Of a DNA stretch of 64,000 nt, positions 24,335-33,371 are shown piece after piece. Numbering within the stretch: position 1 is the stretch's first letter; each line of letters starts with the position of its first letter. The DNA is from JBQTKD01 sp052389435 (GTDB lineage Bacteria > Actinomycetota > Actinomycetes > Sporichthyales > Sporichthyaceae). The notes beneath the pieces are model-generated. The model was not told the origin of the DNA, ran no database searches, and saw only the letters and a list, made by a program, of their open reading frames with translations. Position numbers and translations under genes: made by a program. The stretch covers positions 1 to 64,000 of the forward strand of contig JBQTIB010000094.1 of NCBI GenBank assembly GCA_052389435.1. Direction: 5' to 3'.

Positions 24335-25117
24335 GTGATTGCCGACGGTAGTCAGGGCGGCGCGGAGGTACCCGCTTCGCCGGTGCCGCTCGTCGCCATG
24401 GAGAAGGTCAACAAGCACTTCGGCGCGCTGCACGTGCTGAAGGACGTCGACCTGACCGTCGCGCGCGGCGAGGTGGTCGTGGTGATCGGCCCGTCGGGCT
24501 CGGGCAAGTCGACGCTGTGCCGCGCGATCAACCGCCTCGAACCGATCGACTCCGGCACGATCCGCGTCGACGGCCAGCCGCTGCCCGCCGAGGGCAAGCC
24601 GCTCGCGAAGCTGCGCGCCGACGTCGGGATGGTCTTCCAGTCCTTCAATCTCTTCGCGCACAAGTCCGTGCTGGACAACGTGACCCTCGGACCGATCAAG
24701 GTCCGCGGGGTCGGGGAGAAGGAGGCCAAGGCCAAGGCGCTGGAACTGCTGACCCGCGTCGGCGTCGCCGACCAGGCCGCGAAGCTGCCCGCGCAGCTGT
24801 CCGGCGGTCAGCAGCAGCGCGTCGCCATCGCCCGCGCGCTCGCCATGGGCCCCAAGCTCATGCTCTTCGACGAGCCCACCTCGGCGCTGGACCCGGAGAT
24901 GATCTCCGAAGTCCTCGACGTGATGCGCGAGCTCGCCTCCGGCGGCATGACCATGCTCGTCGTCACCCACGAGATGGGCTTTGCCCGCGCCTCCGCGGAC
25001 CGGGTCGTGTTCATGGACCACGGTGCGATCGTCGAACAGGCTCCCCCGGCGGAGTTCTTCGGCACGCCGCGCGGCCCCCGCGCCACCGAGTTCCTCGGCA
25101 AGATCCTCGCCCACTGA
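24335..25117 (+). CDS. gluA: glutamate-type amino-acid ABC transporter ATP-binding protein
   Basis: A 260-residue polar amino acid ABC ATPase. Walker A is GPSGSGKST, the Q-loop GMVFQSFNLF, the signature LSGGQQQRVAIARAL, Walker B LMLFDEPTSALD, and the switch His lies in VVTHEMGFARA. About 25 extra N-terminal residues precede the usual AMEKVNKHFGALHV start. An internal ATG at 24401 would remove them, but the leaderless promoter favours GTG 24335. It heads a four-gene operon for high-affinity uptake, by analogy with gluABCD of Corynebacterium and Streptomyces. The substrate, glutamate or a related amino acid, is inferred from gene order and family. Confidence 0.92.
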   Translation: MIADGSQGGAEVPASPVPLVAMEKVNKHFGALHVLKDVDLTVARGEVVVVIGPSGSGKSTLCRAINRLEPIDSGTIRVDGQPLPAEGKPLAKLRADVGMVFQSFNLFAHKSVLDNVTLGPIKVRGVGEKEAKAKALELLTRVGVADQAAKLPAQLSGGQQQRVAIARALAMGPKLMLFDEPTSALDPEMISEVLDVMRELASGGMTMLVVTHEMGFARASADRVVFMDHGAIVEQAPPAEFFGTPRGPRATEFLGKILAH

Positions 25118-25160
25118 TCCCGCCACCCCGCTGGCGCACCACCGCCCGAAAGGAAGCTCC

Positions 25161-26087
25161 ATGAGCCCGCTCCACACGACGAAGATCCGTCGCAGGCTGT
25201 CCGTCGCCGCCGCGGCCGTCCTCCTCGCGACCCTGTCCGCCTGCGCGGAGAGCAACACCTCCTCGGTCGACCCGGACGACGAGATCGTCGCCGACCCGAC
25301 GGTCACCGCGACCAGCAACTCCGACGCGTTCCCGGCCGGCAGCTCGGTGGCGGCGCTCAAGGACCGCGACAAGATCGTGTTCGGGGTCAAGTTCGACCAG
25401 CCCGGTCTCGGCGAGAAGGACCCGGCGACCGGCAACGTCACCGGCTTCGACATCGAAATCGCGAAGCTGATCGCCGCCGAGCTCGGCATCGAGAACATCG
25501 AGTACAAGGAGACGATCTCCTCCAACCGCGAGCCGTTCCTGCAGAACGGCACCGTGGACTTCGTCGTCGCGTCGTACTCGATCACCGACGACCGTCGCAA
25601 GGTCGTCAGCCAGGCCGGACCGTACTACCTGACGGGCCAGCAGCTCCTCGTCCGCAAGGACGACTCCTCGATCAGCGGGCCGGACCAGCTCTCCGGCAAG
25701 AAGGTCTGCTCGGTCACCGGTTCGACCTCGATCAAAACCGTGCAGGAGAAGTACGGCGCGCAGCCCGCACCGTTCGGCACCTACACCGAGTGCGTCACCC
25801 AACTGCTGAACAAGGCGGTCGACGCCGTGACCACGGACGGGGCCGTGCTCCAGGGCTACGCCGCGCGCCAGCCGGACCAGTTGAAGATCGTCGGCGAGCC
25901 GTTCAGCGAAGAGCGCTACGGCGTGGGCTTCAAGTTCGGCGACCGGGACATGTGCGCCTTCGTGACCGAAATGCTCAAGGAGGCCTTCCAGAACGGCGCC
26001 TGGGCCCAGGCCTACACCGACACCCTCGGCAAGTCCGGCAACCCGACGCCGACGCCGCCCACCGTCGACACGACCTGCTCGGCCTAG
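25161..26087 (+). CDS. gluB: glutamate-type ABC transporter substrate-binding lipoprotein
   Basis: A 308-residue extracytoplasmic solute-binding protein. The lipobox LSAC (Cys28) follows a hydrophobic signal sequence, so it is anchored to the outer face of the membrane. A ~40-residue Ser/Asp/Thr linker precedes the binding fold, which contains NVTGFDIEIAKLIAAEL, DFVVASYSITDDRRK and FSGPYY-like (QAGPYYLTGQQLLV) family-3 signatures. The ATG at 25161 has AAAGGAAG six bases upstream. It is 43 bases after the ATPase gene and 24 before the first permease. Confidence 0.93.
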   Translation: MSPLHTTKIRRRLSVAAAAVLLATLSACAESNTSSVDPDDEIVADPTVTATSNSDAFPAGSSVAALKDRDKIVFGVKFDQPGLGEKDPATGNVTGFDIEIAKLIAAELGIENIEYKETISSNREPFLQNGTVDFVVASYSITDDRRKVVSQAGPYYLTGQQLLVRKDDSSISGPDQLSGKKVCSVTGSTSIKTVQEKYGAQPAPFGTYTECVTQLLNKAVDAVTTDGAVLQGYAARQPDQLKIVGEPFSEERYGVGFKFGDRDMCAFVTEMLKEAFQNGAWAQAYTDTLGKSGNPTPTPPTVDTTCSA

Positions 26088-26111
26088 CCGGGACGCGCAG
26101 GGGGCCGGGAC

Positions 26112-26759
26112 GTGGACGTACTGCTCGACAGCGTTCCCGACCTCCTGCGCGCATTTTGGGTCACGGTCAAGCTGTTCCTGCTCTCCGGAGTGGGCTCGCT
26201 GATCCTCGGGACGGTCCTCGCGACGCTGCGGGTGTGTCCGGTGCCGGTGCTCCGGGGCGGCGCGGCGGCGTTCGTCACCATCGTCCGCAACACCCCCCTG
26301 GTCCTGGTGTTCGTGTGGATCACCTTCGGCATGCCGGCGATCGGAATCCAGGGCTCCTTCTTCCGCTTCGCCGTGATCGCGCTGACGGTCTACACCGCGG
26401 CGTTCGTGTGCGAGGCGATCCGTTCGGGCATCAACGCCGTGAGCGCAGGCCAGGCCGAGGCTGCCCGCGCGCTCGGAATGACGTTTCGTCAGAACCTCAC
26501 GCTGATCGTGCTTCCGCAGGCTGCGCGGACCGTGATCCCGCCGCTGACGAACCTGCAGGTCGCGCTGATCCGCAACACGGCCGTGGCCGAGGCGTTCGGC
26601 GTCGCCGAGGCCTCGTTCGAACTGTCCGGCCTGCTGCGGGACAACCCCACCGCCCTGTACCCGCTGTTCTTCGGCGTCGCGTTCGGCTACATGTTCCTGG
26701 TCGCGATCGTCGCCGGCGGCTCGAAACTGCTCGAACGGCGATTGGCGATCGTCAGATGA
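26112..26759 (+). CDS. gluC: glutamate-type ABC transporter permease 1
   Basis: A 215-residue permease of the HisM/polar amino acid type with five predicted helices. Typical segments are FWVTVKLFLLSGVGSLILG near the N-terminus, IVRNTPLVLVFVWI after it, and the EAARALGMTFRQNLTLIVLPQAAR coupling-helix motif that docks on the ATPase. The GTG at 26112 has a weak G-rich ribosome site. It would form the membrane channel as a heterodimer with the next permease, from which it is separated by 88 bases. Confidence 0.92.
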   Translation: MDVLLDSVPDLLRAFWVTVKLFLLSGVGSLILGTVLATLRVCPVPVLRGGAAAFVTIVRNTPLVLVFVWITFGMPAIGIQGSFFRFAVIALTVYTAAFVCEAIRSGINAVSAGQAEAARALGMTFRQNLTLIVLPQAARTVIPPLTNLQVALIRNTAVAEAFGVAEASFELSGLLRDNPTALYPLFFGVAFGYMFLVAIVAGGSKLLERRLAIVR

Positions 26760-26847
26760 GCGCGCTCCTCCGACTTCGTATCGCGTTGCCTCCGACGCCG
26801 CGAGGCCTACCGGACGCTCGAGGTCGCACGTACCGAGGATTCGCGTC

Positions 26848-27783
26848 GTGAGCCTGGTTCTCTTCGACGCGCCGGGGCCGCGGGCGAGGCGCCGAGCCCG
26901 CATCGGCGGCGCCGTCGGCATCCTCGCCTTCGCCGGCCTGCTCGCCTGGATCGGCTGGCGGCTGAACGACACCGGGCAGTTCGACGGCGAGAAGTGGGCG
27001 CCGTTCAAGGACAGCGGGATCCTGCGGGCCCTGGCCCGCGGGCTCGGCGCGACCGTCCGCGCCGCGCTGTTCGCCGTGCTCTTCGCCCTGGTCCTCGGCG
27101 TCGTGCTGGCGGCGGGGCGCCTGTCGAAGGTGCGCGCGATCCGGTGGCCGACGGTGGCCTTCGTCGAGTTCTTCCGCGCCACCCCCGTGGTGCTGTTGAT
27201 CCTGTTCCTGTTCTTCGGCTTCTCCGACGACTTCGCCCGGTTGGGCGATCGCTGGGAGGCCCGCCTGCAGCCGTGGGCGGCCGACATCCTCGGCGTCGGC
27301 CAGCTCGGCACGCTCGCGCCGCTGGTCCTGGCCCTCACGCTCTACAACGGCGCGGTGCTCGCCGAGATCTTCCGCGCGGGAATCCTGGCGGTGCCTCGCG
27401 GCCAGCGGGAGGCGGCGGAGGGCATCGGCCTGACCGAACGTCAGATCATGCGCATCGTGCTGCTGCCGCAGGCCACCCGCATCATGCTGCCCGCGATCGT
27501 CAGCCAGTCGATCGTGGCGCTGAAGGACACCGCGCTCGGGTTCATCATCGCCTACCCCGAACTCGTCCGGGTCGGTCGCCTGATCTACGACTCGCGCTTC
27601 AACATCATCCCGACGGCCATCGTCGTGACCGCCATCTACGTGACCCTCAACCTGCTGCTGGAAGGCCTCGCGACCTGGCTCTCGCGTCGGCAGTCGCGCC
27701 GGTACAGCCGCGAGGCCGTCGCACAGGCGCAGGCCGCCGCGGGCGGGAACGCGATGGGTGGCGGCGCGGTCGGCGGCGCCTGA
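26848..27783 (+). CDS. gluD: glutamate-type ABC transporter permease 2
   Basis: A 311-residue permease. It has an additional N-terminal helix (GGAVGILAFAGLLAWIGW), then GLGATVRAALFAVLFALVLG, EFFRATPVVLLILFLFF, and the coupling motif EAAEGIGLTERQIMRIVLLPQATR. The C-terminal tail is Arg/Gln/Ala/Gly-rich and cytoplasmic. It is the last gene of the uptake operon; its stop is only four bases from the stop of recX on the opposite strand. No hairpin fits in that gap, so transcripts probably read into each other. Confidence 0.92.
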   Translation: MSLVLFDAPGPRARRRARIGGAVGILAFAGLLAWIGWRLNDTGQFDGEKWAPFKDSGILRALARGLGATVRAALFAVLFALVLGVVLAAGRLSKVRAIRWPTVAFVEFFRATPVVLLILFLFFGFSDDFARLGDRWEARLQPWAADILGVGQLGTLAPLVLALTLYNGAVLAEIFRAGILAVPRGQREAAEGIGLTERQIMRIVLLPQATRIMLPAIVSQSIVALKDTALGFIIAYPELVRVGRLIYDSRFNIIPTAIVVTAIYVTLNLLLEGLATWLSRRQSRRYSREAVAQAQAAAGGNAMGGGAVGGA

Positions 27784-27787
27784 CCGC

Positions 27788-28543
27788 TCAGGACTCGAGC
27801 GTGGCCGCGGCGGCGTCGAACACTTCGCCGGGGACGGACTCGCCCGCGTCTTCGGCCTCGGCCTCCAACGCCTCGCGGACGACCCGGTAGGACAGTCCCG
27901 GCGAATAGCCCTTGCGGGCGAGCAGCGCCGCAGTGCGCCGGAACCGGACCGCGGGATCCTGACCGCGGCTGGCGGCCAGGCGCCGTTCGGCGAGCGAGCG
28001 CGCCGTGGCCGCCTCCCGCTCCGGATCGAGCTCGGCCACCGCGACGACGACCTGCTCCTCCGCCACCCCGCGATGGCGCAACTCCTGCGCGAGCGCGCGG
28101 CGGGCCAGACCGCGGCCGGCGTGCCGAGACTCCACCCACGCGGCTGCGAACGCGGCGTCGTCGATGAGACCGACCTCCGTGAACCGCTCCAGGACGGCGG
28201 CGACGGTGTCCTCGTCGATCTCGCGACGAGCCATCGCGGCACCGAGCTGGGCCGCGGTCCGCGGACCCATCGTCAGCTGCCGCAGGCAGATGTCCCTGGC
28301 CCGCGCCGCCGGATCGGCCGGGACCGGCGGGGCGGTACGGGGCTGTCGTGGTTCTCGGGTCTCGGCGGACTTCCCCTTCCGCCGAGACCCGCGTTCGCCA
28401 CGCGTCGCCTCGAGAGGTGCCGCCTCCACTGACGCCGGCGCCTCGTCGGGACGCGCACCGTTCCGGATGGGGTCGGAGCGGCGCGCGTCCGGCCGGGTGC
28501 GCCGTGAGGGCGCACCCGAAGAGCCTCGCTCGAGGAACGGCAT
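27788..28543 (-). CDS. recX: RecA regulatory protein RecX
   Basis: A 251-residue RecX, which binds the RecA filament and limits its activity. The three-helix repeats run from ARDICLRQLTMGPRTAAQLG to the C-terminus, including VGLIDDAAFAAAWVESRHAGRGLARRALAQEL and LARKGYSPGLSYRVV. The first ~80 residues are a charged, low-complexity extension (SRRKGKSAETREPRQ), common in actinobacterial RecX. The start at 28543 lies six bases after the recA stop, so the two are co-transcribed and probably share LexA control. Confidence 0.92.
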   Translation of the reverse strand: MPFLERGSSGAPSRRTRPDARRSDPIRNGARPDEAPASVEAAPLEATRGERGSRRKGKSAETREPRQPRTAPPVPADPAARARDICLRQLTMGPRTAAQLGAAMARREIDEDTVAAVLERFTEVGLIDDAAFAAAWVESRHAGRGLARRALAQELRHRGVAEEQVVVAVAELDPEREAATARSLAERRLAASRGQDPAVRFRRTAALLARKGYSPGLSYRVVREALEAEAEDAGESVPGEVFDAAAATLES

Positions 28544-28549
28544 CGCGGA

Positions 28550-29602
<1,053 letters not shown>

Positions 29603-29772
29603 GTGTCGCCTGCCTGTCCTCGTGTGATGCGCAGTCGCCGGTCGCGTGCGCCGATGTACCGCGGACGTTAGAGAAGGGGTCCGACAGTTTCGCGAGCCTG
29701 CGAGCGAACGCGGGCACTTTTTTCGGTCGGTCCGTCTCGACGCCGCCGTTTCGGCACTGGATGGACCCTATA

Positions 29773-29788
29773 TCGAACACCCGTTCGA
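29773..29788 (-). promoter_or_regulatory. LexA (SOS) box upstream of recA
   Basis: TCGAACACCCGTTCGA is a perfect palindromic match to the actinobacterial/Bacillus-type SOS box core GAAC-N4-GTTC. On the recA strand it directly abuts TATAGGG (29765-29771), a likely -10 region. LexA bound there would cover the promoter. The ~160-base leader from there to recA contains no other gene. Confidence 0.85.
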
Positions 29789-29818
29789 CACCACGAAGCC
29801 ACGCTGCGGCGTGGCGTG

Positions 29819-30013
29819 TCACCGCAGGGTGCGCGGAAGTTCCAGGGCGTCGATCACGGCCCGCCACACGACCTTGGCCTCGTAGCCGGCCGCAAGGGCC
29901 TCGACGACGGTCCGGCCGCCGAGTTCGCCGATCACGTAGTCGCGGGCGAAGGACTCGGCGTAGGCGGCACCGAACTGCCGCTCCATCCGATCCCAGAAGT
30001 CGGTCAGGCGCAC
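29819..30013 (-). CDS. DUF3046 family small protein
   Basis: A 64-residue protein of the DUF3046 family, regularly found just upstream of recA in actinobacteria. The signature VRLTDFWDRMERQFG, YAESFARDYVIGELGGRTVVEAL and EAKVVWRAV is evident. The function is unknown. The GTG at 30013 is chosen to start at the conserved RLTDFW; GTG at 30019 is two codons earlier. Its stop lies 30 bases before the recA LexA box, so readthrough into recA is possible. Confidence 0.88.
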   Translation of the reverse strand: MRLTDFWDRMERQFGAAYAESFARDYVIGELGGRTVVEALAAGYEAKVVWRAVIDALELPRTLR

Positions 30014-30087
30014 GCGCACAGCGTAGGCGCCGAAAACGCGAACCGTCCGCGGCCACCGGGGCCGCGGCCGGTTCGAGGGGTTGCGTA

Positions 30088-30423
30088 CTAGGCGGGGGCG
30101 CCGAGCGCCTCGGCCTCTTCCAGCCGCTTGAGCGTGGCCTCCCAGCCGTCCTCGGGCGCCGAGGCGGCGAGCGCCTCGATCTCGGCACGGATCTTCGCGC
30201 CCTGACCGGCTGCCGAGAGGGTGCGGATGAGCTCGACGAAGGCCTCGGAGTTGGTCTTCAGGTTCGGGCTCTGGCCCGTCGAGATGTTGCGCACGTAGGC
30301 GTTCTTGCCACTGTTGAGCGGGATCAAGAACTTGACCTCGCCCAGGGCGCTGATGCCGCCGCCGGCGCCACCTGCACCGGCGCGGACTGACGCGCGTGAA
30401 GTCTTTGACTGCTTTCCGGACAC
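30088..30423 (-). CDS. hypothetical protein of unknown family
   Basis: A 111-residue protein I do not recognise. The N-terminal 25 residues are Ser/Gly/Ala-rich. A compact core follows (ALGEVKFLIPLNSGKNAYVR, SEAFVELIRTLSAAGQ), then a helical C-terminus (KIRAEIEALAAS...TLKRLEEAEALG). No signal or membrane segment is present. The GTG at 30423 has AGGAG six bases upstream, which supports it as a real gene. It lies 74 bases upstream of the DUF3046 gene on the same strand and diverges from the NERD gene. Confidence 0.68.
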   Translation of the reverse strand: MSGKQSKTSRASVRAGAGGAGGGISALGEVKFLIPLNSGKNAYVRNISTGQSPNLKTNSEAFVELIRTLSAAGQGAKIRAEIEALAASAPEDGWEATLKRLEEAEALGAPA

Positions 30424-30621
30424 CGGTCACTCCTGGGTCTACGTCTGCATGGCCCCCCCGGCGCACGAGGCGCCGGACCGACGCATCCTACCGGTGCGCC
30501 GAGGGAGCGCCGACGCTCGCGGGGCCGCGCGCCGCACCGGGGGCGATCGGAGGGCGGTTCACAGCATCCCGGCAGGTCGCACCCCATCAAGTGGAGCACC
30601 CCGGGCACCGATCCCAGGCAC

Positions 30622-31347
30622 ATGAGAGAGCAGGTGCCGACCGGTATCGCCCCGTCGATTCCCCGGCAGTCGACCGGGCACGCCGAGGAGCGGCCCTGGC
30701 ACGATCTGGCCGAGAATCGGCCCGGGGCGGCCGCCCACGCCCAGGCGGTCGCGGCTCGCGAGGCGGCTCCGACCCGGACGCTGCTCGCCCGCCTGATCGG
30801 CGTCCACACCGACGAACGCGCGTGGCGTCTGGGCGCAAGGGGCGAGCGGCGCGTCGCCGCGCAGTTGGCCAGGCTCGGCCCGGCCTGGCGCGTTCTGCAC
30901 GCGGTCGAGGTCGGCGACCGTGGCTCGGACATCGACCACGTGCTGGTCGGTCCCGGAGGCGTTTTCACCCTCAACGCCAAGCACCACCCGGGAGCCCGCA
31001 TGTGGGTGCGCGGCGACGACGTCGGAGTCAACGGCCGACGCGTTCCGTACGTGCGCAACTCCCGGCACGAGGCCGCCCGCGCCGCCCGACTGCTGAGCGA
31101 GGCGTGCCGCTTCCCCGTCGTGGTCACCGGCGTCGTCGTGCCGATCGCGATCGCCGATCTCGACGTGAGCCGCGCGCCCGACGACGTCCTGGTGATCCCG
31201 CGGGGCGCGCTCGTCCGCGGACTGCGTCGCCTGCCGACGGTTCTCGAGCCGGCGACCGTCGAGTACGTCTACGACCGCGCGCGCCGCTCGGACACCTGGC
31301 ACTCGCAACCGGCCGGCTGGGTCGGTACGCCTACGCTGCACGGGTGA
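30622..31347 (+). CDS. NERD domain (nuclease-related) protein
   Basis: A 241-residue protein with a NERD domain from about 70 to 170: LGARGERRVAAQLARL, then SDIDHVLVGPGGVFTLNAKHH with the Asp and a Glu/Asn-x-Lys position of the restriction-endonuclease-like core. The canonical ExK is NAK here, so one acidic ligand seems lost, which could weaken nuclease activity. The N-terminus (~65 residues) is low-complexity, and the C-terminal third is unassigned. No membrane segment. Its TGA overlaps the GTG of the next gene (GTGA), so the two are coupled. NERD proteins are suspected to act on DNA, some in defence; no role is proven here. Confidence 0.82.
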   Translation: MREQVPTGIAPSIPRQSTGHAEERPWHDLAENRPGAAAHAQAVAAREAAPTRTLLARLIGVHTDERAWRLGARGERRVAAQLARLGPAWRVLHAVEVGDRGSDIDHVLVGPGGVFTLNAKHHPGARMWVRGDDVGVNGRRVPYVRNSRHEAARAARLLSEACRFPVVVTGVVVPIAIADLDVSRAPDDVLVIPRGALVRGLRRLPTVLEPATVEYVYDRARRSDTWHSQPAGWVGTPTLHG

Positions 31348-31784
31348 CCGACGCCGCGATCCGAGCCGCCACCGCCGCCCGCTCGGCCGAGCGCGTCGCG
31401 GACCGCCTGGCCTATCTGACCCACCCCACGCCGACCCGGCCGGTCGAGTCGACCCCGGCGGCACTGGACGAGGCAGACCCCGCGGTCCTCGCCTGGCGAA
31501 GCGAATCCCGATCGGCCGCCGAGAACCTGGTCCTCGCGCAGTTCTGCGCCTGGTGCGGGGACTCGCCCGCCGAGTTGATCGAGCGGATCTTCGATCGCCA
31601 GACGTACTCCTACCGCCGCCGGGACCACTACCGGGTGCAGATCCTCGAGTTCTGCGCCGCCGGCGGGGGCTCCTGGGAGGAGCAGACCGCGCGGGGAGAG
31701 GTCGTCCGCGGCTTCTTTCGGGCGAACGGCCACACCATCGCCCGACCCAGGCCGCCGTGGATGATTTGGGCCCAGCTGCCCTGA
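31344..31784 (+). CDS. hypothetical protein coupled to the NERD gene
   Basis: A 146-residue cytoplasmic protein, not recognised. An Ala/Arg-rich helical start is followed by a conserved-looking core with paired Cys (VLAQFCAWCGDSPAEL) and aromatic/basic residues (FDRQTYSYRRRDHYR, VQILEFC), then a Trp-rich end (PRPPWMIWAQLP). The core slightly resembles the helical N-terminal domain of tyrosine recombinases, but there is no catalytic domain. The four-base overlap with the NERD gene implies a shared function. It is convergent with the ABC permease, four bases apart. Confidence 0.65.
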   Translation: MTDAAIRAATAARSAERVADRLAYLTHPTPTRPVESTPAALDEADPAVLAWRSESRSAAENLVLAQFCAWCGDSPAELIERIFDRQTYSYRRRDHYRVQILEFCAAGGGSWEEQTARGEVVRGFFRANGHTIARPRPPWMIWAQLP

Positions 31785-31788
31785 CCGC

Positions 31789-32583
31789 TCAACCCGTCAG
31801 GATCTTCTCCAGCCGGCGCGAGGCGATCCACAGTCCGCCGACGCCGAGGACCAGCAGCACCGCCACGTGGCCGAGCAGGCCCGGTCCGACCTCCCCTGTC
31901 GTGAGCCCCCGCAGCACCACGACCCCGTGGTAGAGCGGGCTGATCGCCACGAAGGGCTCGACGGCGTCCGGGTAGCGCGAGACCGGATAGAAGGTCGCGG
32001 AGAACAGGAACAGCGGGATCAACGCCACGCCGACCCACTCCAGGTCGCCCCAGTGGCGCACCCAGGTGGTCAGCGCCGCGGCGATCGCGGCGAAGGCGAA
32101 GCCGATCAGCAGCGCGACCGGCACCGCGAGGATCGCCCACGGGGAGGAGATCAGCCCCATCCCGAGCATGACCAGCACGAACACCGTCGAGTAGATGCCC
32201 CCGCGGGCCATGGACGAGCCGATCTCGCCGATCGCGATGTCGCGCGCGGTCAGCGGCGTGGCCCGGATGGCCTTGAAGACGTTGGCGTTGCGCAGCTTGA
32301 AGTGCAGGTTGTAGGAGGCGTCGAACACGGCTCCGTTCATGGCCGCGGCTCCCATCATCGCCGGCGCGACGAACTCCTCGTAGGGAATCGCCCGCCCGCC
32401 CGGACCCTGGACGGTGCCGACGAGGGCGGACACGCCGACGGTCAGGGACAGCAGGTAGAACAGCGGCTCGAAGAAGCCGGAGACGATCGCCAGCCACGCG
32501 CGACGGTGGCTGATCAGGTTGCGCTCGAACACCAGCCGGGCACCGAAGCGCGGCACCCGGGCGACCTCCGCGGCCGGACTCAC
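31789..32583 (-). CDS. ABC-2 type exporter permease (DrrB/NodJ-like) B
   Basis: A 264-residue permease with six predicted helices. Typical ABC-2 elements are RAWLAIVSGFFEPLFYLLSL at helix 1, the NLHFKLRNANVFKAIRATPLTARDI motif and the FLFSATFYPVSRYP segment in the last extracytoplasmic loop. The GTG at 32583 overlaps the upstream permease's TGA (GTGA). It is the last gene of a three-gene exporter operon. It differs from the first permease, so the channel is probably a heterodimer. Substrate unknown; lipids, drugs or polysaccharides are all exported by this class. Confidence 0.87.
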   Translation of the reverse strand: MSPAAEVARVPRFGARLVFERNLISHRRAWLAIVSGFFEPLFYLLSLTVGVSALVGTVQGPGGRAIPYEEFVAPAMMGAAAMNGAVFDASYNLHFKLRNANVFKAIRATPLTARDIAIGEIGSSMARGGIYSTVFVLVMLGMGLISSPWAILAVPVALLIGFAFAAIAAALTTWVRHWGDLEWVGVALIPLFLFSATFYPVSRYPDAVEPFVAISPLYHGVVVLRGLTTGEVGPGLLGHVAVLLVLGVGGLWIASRRLEKILTG

Positions 32584-33371
32584 GCGACCAGCGCCTTCGC
32601 GTGCGCGCGGGCGGCGAGCACGGCGCCGACCACGAGCCAGAGGCCCAGATACCCGGCGTGGCCGAGGGAAACTCCGACCTCGGCCTGCCCGCCGGACAGG
32701 TCTCGGCACAGCGAGACCCCGTGCCACAGGGGGGTCGCGTAGGCAGCCGCCGTCCCCCATTCCGGCAGCTGGGTCACGGGAAAGAAGGCCCCCGAGAACA
32801 GGAACATGGGGATGATCACGAACCGTTGCAGGCCCGCGTAGGCGTGGTCGTGCTTGCGGCCGACGGCGAACGCCGCGGTCGGCGCCGCGTGCGCCAGCCC
32901 GCAGAGCACCGCCGCGGGCAGCCCGAGCACGATCCACGGCGAACCCCACGCGCCGAAGGCCGTCGCGACCACCAGGAAGGCCGCGGCGCCCAGTCCCACG
33001 CGGAAGGCGACGAAGAACAGCTGTCCCGCCATAACGTCGCGCGGACGCAGCGGGGTGGCGATCATCGCGTGGTAGCTCCGGCTCCACCGCACGGCGTTGC
33101 CGATCGGCCAACTGCTCTCCCCCATGGCCGTCTGCATGGCGATCGCCGCGAGCAGTCCCGGCGCCAGGAAGTCCAGGTAGGACGTTCCGTTCAGGATCTC
33201 GCGGCCACTGCCGTCGTCGACGAGGCCGCCGACGCCGAAGCCCATTGCGGCCAGGTAGAGGGTGGGACTGAGCAGGCTCACGACGAAGCCGACGCGCCAC
33301 CACTGCCGGTGCTGAATCCACCAGTAGTCGAACGCGCGGCGGGCCGGGTGCGGGGCTTTCGGCTCGCTCAT
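32580..33371 (-). CDS. ABC-2 type exporter permease (DrrB/NodJ-like) A
   Basis: A 263-residue six-helix permease. It begins with a cytoplasmic Pro/Arg segment, then WWRVGFVVSLLSPTLYLAAMGFG-type helix 1, the SYHAMIATPLRPRDVMAGQL coupling motif and the FLFSGAFFPVTQLPEW loop, the ABC-2 permease signature. It overlaps the ATPase gene upstream by ATGA and the second permease downstream by GTGA, so all three are translated together. Confidence 0.87.
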   Translation of the reverse strand: MSEPKAPHPARRAFDYWWIQHRQWWRVGFVVSLLSPTLYLAAMGFGVGGLVDDGSGREILNGTSYLDFLAPGLLAAIAMQTAMGESSWPIGNAVRWSRSYHAMIATPLRPRDVMAGQLFFVAFRVGLGAAAFLVVATAFGAWGSPWIVLGLPAAVLCGLAHAAPTAAFAVGRKHDHAYAGLQRFVIIPMFLFSGAFFPVTQLPEWGTAAAYATPLWHGVSLCRDLSGGQAEVGVSLGHAGYLGLWLVVGAVLAARAHAKALVA

